This document shows positions 23,896-31,470 of a stretch of DNA of 44,989 nucleotides, one piece after another. Positions within the stretch are counted from its first letter, which is position 1. Every line of letters begins with the position of its first letter. The stretch comes from Anaerolineae bacterium (GTDB lineage Bacteria > Chloroflexota > Anaerolineae > Aggregatilineales > Phototrophicaceae): positions 1-44,989 of the forward strand of contig JAJEFB010000008.1 in NCBI GenBank assembly GCA_022820665.1, written 5' to 3'. The position numbers and the translations under genes are program-made. The notes under the pieces are model-generated. The model made no database searches, had not been told where the DNA came from, and saw only the letters and a list, made by a program, of their open reading frames with translations.

Positions 23896-26073
23896 ATGAC
23901 GATACTCTCCATCCGCGATCTGAGCGTCAATTACGCCACACAGGACGGCACCGTACAGGCGGTTGATGGCGTTTCGCTTGATCTCGAAGAGGGGCAGCGC
24001 CTCGGCTTAATAGGTGAATCGGGCTGCGGCAAAACTACGCTGCTCAAGGCGATCGTGCAGGTGCTACCGCGCAACGGCCGGATTGCCGGCGGCAAGATCT
24101 TGTTCAAAGGTATGGATCTGCTGCAGTTGCCAGCAGCCGAGATGCGTCAGTTGCGCTGGCGCGAGATCGCAACGATTCCGCAAGCCTCCATGGATTCGCT
24201 TAATCCGGTGCAGCGAGTCGGCAGTCAACTGACGAAGCTGCTGCGGGTGCGTGGCGGATACAGCAAAAAGGCTGCGCTCAAGCGGGCGGCGGATCTCTTT
24301 GACCTAGTGGGCCTGGATACCGAGCGGCTCACGCATTATCCGCATGAATTCTCCGGCGGCATGAAACAGCGCGCCGTCATCGCTATGGCGCTGGCGCTGG
24401 AGCCAAGCCTCTTGATCGCTGACGAGCCGGTCACCGCGCTTGACGTCATCGTGCAGCATCAAATCCTGGAGGTGCTGCGCGAATTGGAGCAGGAACTGAA
24501 TCTGACGGTCATGCTCATCACCCACGATATCTCGGTGGTGGCGCAAGTCTGCGATTCGGTTTCGGTGATGTACGCCGGGCGTATTGTCGAACAAGCCGCC
24601 GCTGAACCCTTCTTTTCCTCGCCAGCCCATCCTTACAGTCTTGGCTTGCAACAAGCCTTCCCGAATCTGGCGCGCCCCCGCGATGTGCTCGTTTCCATTG
24701 AAGGTTATCCGCCGGACCTGCGCGAGCCGCCAAGCGGCTGCCGTTTCGCTGAACGCTGCCCATTCGTGCAGGAAGCCTGCCACGACATAGATCCGAAACT
24801 GGAAGCGATCGGCGACGGCCGCGCCGCCGCTTGCCTGCGCTCCAACGAGATGGATGTCCTGCGCGTTCAATCAGAAGACCCGTCCCTGTGGCAGCGCGTA
24901 GAGGTGGCGCAGGGGCTTTCCCTCGCGGAGGATGGCCAACCTCCCCCTAAATCCCCCCCCATCGCAATGAAGGGGGACTTGGATGCGCCGCTTCCAGCGA
25001 CTATTTCAGCAGAGACGCCCCCCTCTCCATCGCAATGGGGAGAGGTTGATGACGCCCCCCTGCTCGAATTGCAGAACGTTTCCAAACGCTTCAAGATCGG
25101 GGGCGGATTGGCGGGTTTGCTGCGCGGCGATAAAGAGCAAACGGTTTACGCCGTCAATAACATCTCCTTCTCGCTAAAACGTGGGGAGAGCCTGGGGCTG
25201 GCCGGTGAATCCGGCTGCGGCAAATCGACCACGGGCAAACTTTTGGTAAAACTGATCGACGCCAGCGACGGGGAAATCATCTTTGACGGCGCCGACCTCG
25301 CCGGGATGGATGACGATTCCTTGTTGACTTTCCGCAGCCGTGTCCAGTTGATGTTCCAAAATCCCTTTGAAGCGCTTAATCCGCGTTTCACGCTCTATCG
25401 CTCACTGACCGAGCCGCTCATTATTCACGGATGGAAGGACGAGAACAAGCGCCTGGATCGCGTGATCGAGACTCTGGATCGCGTCAATTTGCGCCCGGCG
25501 GAAGTCTTCCTCGACAAGTACCCTCACCAACTTTCGGGCGGCCAGTTGCAGCGCGTTGTCTTGGCGAGGGCGCTGGTATTGCATCCCGACTTTTTAGTTG
25601 CGGACGAACCGGTGTCGATGCTTGATGTGTCGGTGCGCGCCGGCATCTTGAACACCACCCGCCGCCTGGCGCGAGAACTGGGTTTGGCAACAGTCTATAT
25701 CTCGCACGATCTGTCGCTGCTGCAATACACCTGTGACCGCATCGCTATCATGTACCTGGGCGAGATTGTCGAGATTGGACCGAGCGACCAGGTTATCAAC
25801 AATCCACAGCATCCCTATACAAAGGCGCTGATAGCGGCTGTGCCTGTGCCCGATCCCACCATTGAGAACCCGCCACTTCGAATACAGGAAGGCATCCCCC
25901 GCCCCACCGAACAGTTTATCGGCTGTCCCTTCGCCCAGCGCTGCCCCGACGCTATGGAAGCCTGTCTCACGGTCCGTCCACCGCAAATCACTGACGAGAA
26001 CGAGCATACAGCCCAGTGCCACCTCTACGGCGAGCATCGAGATTCGCCCAAGCTCGAGCGCCAACTGCCTTAG
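23896..26073 (+). CDS. Fused peptide ABC transporter ATPase (DppD-DppF fusion)
   Basis: The 725-residue protein contains two complete ABC ATPase domains. The first (1 to ~330) has Walker A GESGCGKTT (40-48), signature FSGGMKQRA, Walker B LLIADEPVTALD, and the C-terminal oligopeptide motif FAERCPFVQEACH. The second (~390-725) has GESGCGKST (about 436-444), LSGGQLQRV, FLVADEPVSMLD and FAQRCPDAMEACL. They correspond to DppD and DppF, normally separate. The linker (~348-388) is encoded by two copies of the CTCC/GGAG palindrome family, giving Pro-rich PPPKSPPIAMKGD and TPPSPSQWGE. It would power the DppB/DppC importer. A GAGG lies 8 nt before the start. Confidence 0.93.
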   Translation: MTILSIRDLSVNYATQDGTVQAVDGVSLDLEEGQRLGLIGESGCGKTTLLKAIVQVLPRNGRIAGGKILFKGMDLLQLPAAEMRQLRWREIATIPQASMDSLNPVQRVGSQLTKLLRVRGGYSKKAALKRAADLFDLVGLDTERLTHYPHEFSGGMKQRAVIAMALALEPSLLIADEPVTALDVIVQHQILEVLRELEQELNLTVMLITHDISVVAQVCDSVSVMYAGRIVEQAAAEPFFSSPAHPYSLGLQQAFPNLARPRDVLVSIEGYPPDLREPPSGCRFAERCPFVQEACHDIDPKLEAIGDGRAAACLRSNEMDVLRVQSEDPSLWQRVEVAQGLSLAEDGQPPPKSPPIAMKGDLDAPLPATISAETPPSPSQWGEVDDAPLLELQNVSKRFKIGGGLAGLLRGDKEQTVYAVNNISFSLKRGESLGLAGESGCGKSTTGKLLVKLIDASDGEIIFDGADLAGMDDDSLLTFRSRVQLMFQNPFEALNPRFTLYRSLTEPLIIHGWKDENKRLDRVIETLDRVNLRPAEVFLDKYPHQLSGGQLQRVVLARALVLHPDFLVADEPVSMLDVSVRAGILNTTRRLARELGLATVYISHDLSLLQYTCDRIAIMYLGEIVEIGPSDQVINNPQHPYTKALIAAVPVPDPTIENPPLRIQEGIPRPTEQFIGCPFAQRCPDAMEACLTVRPPQITDENEHTAQCHLYGEHRDSPKLERQLP
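24940..25046. repeat. Two GC-rich palindromes inside the ATPase reading frame
   Basis: CCTCCCCCTAAATCCCCCCC ending in ATCGCAATGAAGGGGGA (24940-24978) and CCTCTCCATCGCAATGGGGA (about 25022-25041) share the CCATYGCAATGG core with the intergenic copy at 23810-23835. Here they are in frame between the two nucleotide-binding domains and encode part of the linker. Confidence 0.75.
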
Positions 26074-26174
26074 CTTGAGTTGCGCAAGGACAACACGTAT
26101 GCCAAGATTGGTTGAGCGTATGGTCAACCACATCCAACGAGGCCCGCTTGACAGCGTTGGGCATATGAGTCCGT
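26074..26174. other. Spacer between peptide transporter and membrane-protein array
   Basis: A hairpin TGGTTGA(GCGTATGG)TCAACCA lies at 26109-26130. No T-run follows, so it is not a clear terminator; the array may be read through from the transporter operon. A TTGACA at about 26149 has no well-spaced -10. Confidence 0.4.
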
Positions 26175-27884
26175 ATGTTTGAAGTTAGACCCAGAGACTT
26201 GATCTGGCTCTACATCTTTTTGCTGTATGTCCCCCTGTGTCTGCTTGTATACAGACGGCTCAGCCCGTCTCTCTCGCCGACATCGAAGCGGTTGACAATT
26301 GGCATGTTGACGGCTCAGGTGTTGGTGATGGTGCTGTCCCTGGCGATCCGGCCAACGTCGCTGTTTCAAGAATGGCTCTGGAAGTTGGGCGCGGAATGGA
26401 ATATCCCCAGCGCGCTTGCTTCGGCGCAACTGGCGCTGGTCGCTTTCGTTGCGCTGCTGACGGCTTGGCTTACCCGGACGATACCCGCCTGGCAGCGGCT
26501 CTACTTGCTTGGGCTCGGCTTGATTTTTCTGTTTCTTGGTTTGGACGAGTTTTTCGACTTCAGAATATTCATTGATAATCTGCGCGGGCATTACATGACA
26601 GTCGGCGCGGCGATGGTAGTGGCGACGATAATTGTAGCGGTCCGCTCGCCGCGCCGCTCATGGATTTGGCAAATATGCCTCTTGCTTGGTCTGTCAATAG
26701 TTGCGGTGGGTGGGCTAGTGTTTGATGTGTCGTCGGATTTCTGCGGCACAATCGGATTCTTGCGCCCATCCGGAGGATGCCTGGAACCCGACTATTTCGA
26801 AGAATCCTTAGAGATTCTTGGTGTCTGGCTGGCGCTAATCGCCTTGCTGGGACAGTTTTCCCGGATTGTGCCATGTCCACATCCCCGTGTTCGGCACGCG
26901 CTCTATGTGGCGCCGGTGCTCTGGATTCTTGTAGTTGCCCGCGCATCCCCCGTGCCGGATGTCCCCTATCAGAAATTTGGGTATGGGATTCAACCTGCAT
27001 TGGTGCGATTCGAGTCGGAAGAATACTTGTACGGCTACCATATTGAGAGAAAGGATGAAGCGGTAGGTTTCCAACTTTACAGTTATCCTTGGGGATCAAA
27101 TGACATTGGGCTGGGCTATTCGATTCACTTGGTCGACCAGACTAGAGGCGGCTCTGTCGCCAGCCGAGATAATTTGCTGAAACGCGACCGCAGTTTTCAA
27201 CTGTTTGGCGATAATTTTGTTCGCGTTTACGCTCAGGAGATTGAAATTGAATTCCCGCCGGAGGCGCCGGTCAACCGCGCGCTTTGGGTTGTGTTGACGC
27301 TCTGGCGCCAGCGAGACGATGAATATGCGCGCCAGAAAGTCCTCTCGAGCGATCTCCCGCTGCTCGGCGAGAGCCAGGTCATCCTGGGCGAGCTGGTCCT
27401 GCCAGCCGCTTCAGCAGCGCCGCCGACCCGCCCGCTGGCAGCGTTTGACAGTGGAGTCGCTCTCCACGCCGTCAGTATGCCGGAACGCGCCATCACGGGA
27501 GAGGCGCTGGAGATCACATTTTCCTGGGGCAGCGACGAAAGCGGCGGCGAGGACCTGATGCAGTTTCTGCACTTTGGACATTTGTCCCCACCTGGAGAGG
27601 GGGGGAGCGCGGAAGGCGGAGCCGAGTCCTTCCAGAGCGGCAGTTGGTTTGTCTTTGACCAGCAGCCACTAGGTCCGCGCCTGCCAACCCGTCTTTGGTA
27701 CGCTGGTCTAGCCGACAGCGAAACCTGGCATGTTATGCTCCCTGCAGACCTCCCGCCAGGGCGATACAGCGTCTTTACCGGGCTATATCGCGCGCGTGAT
27801 CAAGTGCGCGTGCCCGCAAGGCAAGCGGATGGAAGGCTATGGCTTGACGCGCGCGTGCCGCTAGGCATCATCATGATAGAATGA
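26175..27884 (+). CDS. Array protein 1: 8-helix membrane protein with two C-terminal beta domains (unknown function)
   Basis: I do not recognise this 569-residue family. Eight helices are predicted (about 8-27, 40-58, 79-99, 106-126, 140-156, 163-184, 211-229, 242-258). Positive loops after helices 1, 3, 5 and 7 place both ends outside the cell. Facing outside are EWN (74-76), LDE (123-125), Cys190/Cys202 as a likely disulfide, and EESLE (209-213). Two beta-rich domains follow: about 275-400 (LGYSIHLVDQ, NRALWVVLTLWR) and about 410-569 (LPTRLWYAGLADSETW, DLPPGRYSVFTGLYRARDQ). The HE that follows LDE in other copies is replaced here (DFRIF). It carries the 48-nt insert (SPPGEGGSAEGG). No ribosome binding site is obvious before ATG 26175. 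Confidence 0.85.
   Translation: MFEVRPRDLIWLYIFLLYVPLCLLVYRRLSPSLSPTSKRLTIGMLTAQVLVMVLSLAIRPTSLFQEWLWKLGAEWNIPSALASAQLALVAFVALLTAWLTRTIPAWQRLYLLGLGLIFLFLGLDEFFDFRIFIDNLRGHYMTVGAAMVVATIIVAVRSPRRSWIWQICLLLGLSIVAVGGLVFDVSSDFCGTIGFLRPSGGCLEPDYFEESLEILGVWLALIALLGQFSRIVPCPHPRVRHALYVAPVLWILVVARASPVPDVPYQKFGYGIQPALVRFESEEYLYGYHIERKDEAVGFQLYSYPWGSNDIGLGYSIHLVDQTRGGSVASRDNLLKRDRSFQLFGDNFVRVYAQEIEIEFPPEAPVNRALWVVLTLWRQRDDEYARQKVLSSDLPLLGESQVILGELVLPAASAAPPTRPLAAFDSGVALHAVSMPERAITGEALEITFSWGSDESGGEDLMQFLHFGHLSPPGEGGSAEGGAESFQSGSWFVFDQQPLGPRLPTRLWYAGLADSETWHVMLPADLPPGRYSVFTGLYRARDQVRVPARQADGRLWLDARVPLGIIMIE
27585..27632 (+). repeat. 48-nt GC-rich in-frame insert, array gene 1
   Basis: This segment starts TCCCCACCTGGAGAGGGGGG and encodes SPPGEGGSAEGGAESF within the last beta domain. 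The same position in array gene 6 has no such segment. Confidence 0.7.
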
Positions 27885-27957
27885 TACATTTCTGCGGAAC
27901 AGCCGCATTAGCGGCGCTTGCGGGCATGAAACGGTCTCAGGACTGCTTTAGGAGCAT

Positions 27958-29667
27958 ATGAACAGCATTGAATCCGCGTTTTCCAGCGACGAAGTCATCC
28001 GGATCTTCATCTTCTTGCTATACGTACCGGCTTGTGTGATAAGTTTCTGGCAACTGATCCCCCGACTATCTCGGAGTTCAGCGCGCCTGGCAAGCCTCAT
28101 GCTCTTGGCGCAGTTGCTGGTAATTGTACTGTCACTGGAGACAACCGTAACTTCGCAGTTTGACAAGTGGCTTTGGGACTTCCATGAGGAATGGAATATC
28201 CCCGCCACCCTGGCGTCGACTCAATTGGCTATGGTCGGCGGCGTCGCGCTGATAACAGCATGGCTGGCTCGAGCCAGCCCCGCGATAGTCCGTTTCTATC
28301 TGGCGGCAACTGGCGGCGTCTTTGTCTTCCTGGGCTTGGACGAATACCTCGCCCTTCACGAGTTTATCGAGGCTTGGGAGCGCTATTACATTGCGCTCGG
28401 CTTGGCAGTAGTCATCGCTACTCTAGTTGTAGCCCGGCGCTCGGCAAAGACTGCCAGGATATGGCATTTCTGCCTCCTTGTTGGTTTGGCTTTGAGCGCG
28501 CTGGGCGCAATGGTGTTCAATGCGTTGCCGCCGATTTGCGACATTCTGGGATCGCTTCGCCTGGACGGTTGCCTCCAGTTTTATTTCCAGGAAGAGTCCT
28601 TGGAGCTTTTGGGGATCTGGCTGGCGCTCGTCGCCATGCTTGGCCATTTTTCTGAAGGTGTATTGATGCCGCGAGCTCGTGTCCGGGCATTTCCCTATGC
28701 CCTGCCAGTCCTTTGGATTCTTCTGCTATTACTCAATTCCCTCGTCCCCCGCCTGGAATTACGGCTAATAGCCAATCCAGCCTCGGTGGCCTTTGAATCC
28801 GGCATCCATCTGCATGGCTACACCTTGGAGAACCTGAGAGAGTCTTCACGCGTCCGGCTCTTTGTGTCCGCTCAACAACGGGATTATCTCGGCTTGGGCT
28901 ATTCCATTCACCTGGTCGATCAAGTCAGCGGCGAATCGGTCGGGGGTCTCGATGAATGGGCAGATCGCCAACATGGCTTCTGGCTTTTCGGTCCCAACTA
29001 TTCCCCCCTCCATGGCCAATGGATGGAAGTTCATCTCCCGCCGGAAAGTCCGGTCAACCGTGCGCTGTCGGTCGTGCTGACGCTCTGGCGCAAAAAAGGT
29101 GGGCAATTCAAGCCCTTTGAGGTACGCGCCAGCGATCACCATCTTGTGAATGACGCGCAAGTGGTGCTGGGCGAACGTGTTGTCGCCGCCGAAACTGCAG
29201 TATCCCGGGCAGCGCCGGTCGCTGAATTCGACAACGGATTCGTCCTTGAGGCCGTCGATTTGCCGGATCGCGCCCAACGCGGCGCGACCCTGAGCATAAG
29301 CTTCGCCTGGCGCAGCAAGGTCCAGAGCCGCGAAGACCATGTGCAATATCTGCATTTGGGGTATGTATCCCCCCCTGGAGAGGGGGGGAGCGTGGAAGGG
29401 GGGGCGGAGTCGGTTCAGACCGGCGCCTGGTTTGTCTACGATCAAGAACCGCTGGGCGCGCGCTTGCCCACCCGGCTCTGGTACCGCGGCCTTAGCGACA
29501 GCGAAACCTGGCGTGTGCCGCTGCCAGCCGACCTTGCGCCCGGGCAATACAGTGTTTTCACCGGCATTTATCGCGCGCGCGACGGGGAACGCGTGCCCGC
29601 CAGCAACTCAACGGGCGAACGCTGGCTGGACGCCCGTGTGCTGCTGGGCGCGCTGACAATCGAATGA
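27958..29667 (+). CDS. Array protein 2: 8-helix membrane protein with two C-terminal beta domains (unknown function)
   Basis: This 569-residue paralogue keeps every family landmark: HEEWNIP (76-82), GLDEYLALHE (126-135, so both LDE and the following HE are present), Cys194 and Cys205, and QEESLELLGIWLAL (211-224). The beta domains carry LGYSIHLVDQVSGES, NRALSVVLTLWRKK and LPTRLWYRGLSDSETW. Topology as in protein 1: ends outside, conserved acidic residues at the outer face. TAGGAG lies 4 nt before the ATG. Its last ~190 coding bases are almost identical to array gene 4, and a ~65-base stretch upstream of that matches gene 3, a sign of gene conversion. It carries the 48-nt insert at 29368. Confidence 0.85.
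   Translation: MNSIESAFSSDEVIRIFIFLLYVPACVISFWQLIPRLSRSSARLASLMLLAQLLVIVLSLETTVTSQFDKWLWDFHEEWNIPATLASTQLAMVGGVALITAWLARASPAIVRFYLAATGGVFVFLGLDEYLALHEFIEAWERYYIALGLAVVIATLVVARRSAKTARIWHFCLLVGLALSALGAMVFNALPPICDILGSLRLDGCLQFYFQEESLELLGIWLALVAMLGHFSEGVLMPRARVRAFPYALPVLWILLLLLNSLVPRLELRLIANPASVAFESGIHLHGYTLENLRESSRVRLFVSAQQRDYLGLGYSIHLVDQVSGESVGGLDEWADRQHGFWLFGPNYSPLHGQWMEVHLPPESPVNRALSVVLTLWRKKGGQFKPFEVRASDHHLVNDAQVVLGERVVAAETAVSRAAPVAEFDNGFVLEAVDLPDRAQRGATLSISFAWRSKVQSREDHVQYLHLGYVSPPGEGGSVEGGAESVQTGAWFVYDQEPLGARLPTRLWYRGLSDSETWRVPLPADLAPGQYSVFTGIYRARDGERVPASNSTGERWLDARVLLGALTIE
29368..29415 (+). repeat. 48-nt GC-rich in-frame insert, array gene 2
   Basis: It starts TCCCCCCCTGGAGAGGGGGG and encodes SPPGEGGSVEGGAESV. 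It occupies the same codon position as in genes 1, 3, 4 and 5. Confidence 0.7.
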
Positions 29668-29741
29668 TGAAGCGTTGAGGCGAGTCCAAGTGATCAATTG
29701 ACCGCCCGTGTTTCCGGGCTGGACTGTGGAGTTAGGAGTCG

Positions 29742-31451
29742 ATGAGCAACGGTGAGTTATTTCTGTCGCCAGATACAATCAACCGAGTATTCATAATCTC
29801 ATTATATCTCCCGATCGCCTTGATATGTTACTGGCGCTTGATACCCGATCTTTCGCAGTCAGCCAAGCGCTTGGCAAACACGATGTTGGCGGCACAGGCT
29901 CTGGTGATCTTGTGGTCGATGGAGTGGGAACCCTCCTCGAATTTTGAGCATTGGCTTCAGATTCTAACTGGAGAGTATAACATCCCCGCCACTCTGGCGT
30001 CGGCGCAACTGGCGCTAGTCGGATGCGCCGCCCTTTTGACAGCCCGGATTGTAAAGGCCCGACATAGCTATCATCGTCTATACAACATTGGCATCGGGCT
30101 GGCATTCTTGTTTCTGGCGCTGGATGAATATCACAAAATACATGAGCGTATACCAAATTGGGGAGCGTATTATTTTGCGCTTGGCGTGGTCGTCGTCTTG
30201 GCAACTATAGTTCTCGCGATGTATTCACCGTGGCGCGCCAGCAAATGGCATATCTGTCTTTTGGCAGGCTTGGCCATAAGCGGAGCCGGCGGAATTGGCT
30301 TCGAACTGATGCCGACGGTCTGCGACAGCATAGGGCCGTTCCGCCTCAATAAGTGCTTGCTGTTTTCTACTATTGAAGAGGCGCTGGAGTTTATCGGCGT
30401 TTGGCTGGCGCTCGTTGCCGTGCTCGGCCAAATTCCCGTCTCAGCGTCGGCTTCATCGTCCCCCGTCCAGCGTACCATTTATGCAGCGCCGATCCTTTGG
30501 ATCTTCCTGCTTCTGCTAATTTCCTTTGTCCCCGCCCTGGAGATGAGACTCTTCGCTCGACAAGCCTCTGTACGGTTCCAGTCCGGCGTAAATCTTCATG
30601 GCTACACTATCGTAACGTCCAGGGAGGTTTCTCGCGTTCGGCTTTATGCATCGGCAAAACAAGGGAATGGCATCCGGCTAGGTTATTCCGTTCACCTGGT
30701 CGATCAAGTCAAGGGAACCTCTGTCGCCAGGAGTGACGAATGGGAAGACCGGAGGAACGGCTTTTGGCTATTTGGGCCCGAATACGCGCCAATTTACGGA
30801 CAAGTGATCGAGGTCGAGATCCCGCCGCAGACTCCGGTCAACCGCGCCTATTGGGTCATACTCTCGCTCTGGAGAAAAAACGGCGGCGATTATGTGCCCC
30901 GGATGGTCCTGGCCAGCGATCTTGAACTGTTGAGCGAAACACAAGTGCTGCTGGGCGAACTCGTAATACCGGCGGAACCGGATAACTTGCCGACCATCCC
31001 GCTCGCTGAATTCGAGAACGGATTCGCCCTCGAGGCCGTCGATTTGCCGGAGCGCGCCCAGCCTGGCGAGAGTTTGAGCATAAGCTTCGCCTGGCGCAGC
31101 AAGGTCCAGAGCCGCGAAGACCATGTGCAATATCTGCATTTGGGCTATGTATCCCCACCTAGAGAGGGGGAGAGTGTGGAAGGAGGAGCAGAATTGGTTG
31201 AGAGCGACGAATGGTTTGTCTATGACCAGCAACCCTTGGGTCCGCGCTTGCCAGCACGCTTATGGTACAGTGGACTTGCCGACAGCGAAACCTGGCGCGT
31301 GCCGCTCCCGGCCGACCTCGCGCCCGGGCAATACAATGTTTTCACCGGCATTTATCGCGCGCGCGACGGGGGACGCGTGCCAGCCAGCGACGCCGCAGGA
31401 GCGCCTTTTGTCGATGCCCGCGTACCACTGGGAAGGCTGATTGTAGAGTGA
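29742..31451 (+). CDS. Array protein 3: 8-helix membrane protein with two C-terminal beta domains (unknown function)
   Basis: The 569-residue product has EYNIPATLASAQLAL (78-92), ALDEYHKIHE (126-135), Cys194/Cys205 and IEEALEFIGVWLAL (211-224), then two beta-rich domains (LGYSVHLVDQVKGTS; NRAYWVILSLWRKN; LPARLWYSGLADSETW). AGGAG precedes ATG 29742 by 5 nt. The loop after helix 5 (MYSPWRASKWH) is less basic than in the others. The stop overlaps the spacer carrying the ribosome binding site of gene 4, so the two are probably translated from one mRNA. The insert at 31152 is more diverged here (SPPREGESVEGG), so this copy seems less recently homogenised in that segment. Confidence 0.85.
   Translation: MSNGELFLSPDTINRVFIISLYLPIALICYWRLIPDLSQSAKRLANTMLAAQALVILWSMEWEPSSNFEHWLQILTGEYNIPATLASAQLALVGCAALLTARIVKARHSYHRLYNIGIGLAFLFLALDEYHKIHERIPNWGAYYFALGVVVVLATIVLAMYSPWRASKWHICLLAGLAISGAGGIGFELMPTVCDSIGPFRLNKCLLFSTIEEALEFIGVWLALVAVLGQIPVSASASSSPVQRTIYAAPILWIFLLLLISFVPALEMRLFARQASVRFQSGVNLHGYTIVTSREVSRVRLYASAKQGNGIRLGYSVHLVDQVKGTSVARSDEWEDRRNGFWLFGPEYAPIYGQVIEVEIPPQTPVNRAYWVILSLWRKNGGDYVPRMVLASDLELLSETQVLLGELVIPAEPDNLPTIPLAEFENGFALEAVDLPERAQPGESLSISFAWRSKVQSREDHVQYLHLGYVSPPREGESVEGGAELVESDEWFVYDQQPLGPRLPARLWYSGLADSETWRVPLPADLAPGQYNVFTGIYRARDGGRVPASDAAGAPFVDARVPLGRLIVE
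31152..31199 (+). repeat. 48-nt GC-rich in-frame insert, array gene 3 (diverged)
   Basis: It starts TCCCCACCTAGAGAGGGGGA and encodes SPPREGESVEGGAELV. It has more substitutions than the other copies. Confidence 0.65.
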
Positions 31452-31470
31452 TGAAGGGAGTTTGGCGCTG

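Noticed and set aside
23648..23899. Small open frame of 83 codons before the fused ATPase
   Set aside because: Largely made of palindromic repeats; its SPPIAMGGD stretch is the repeat itself.
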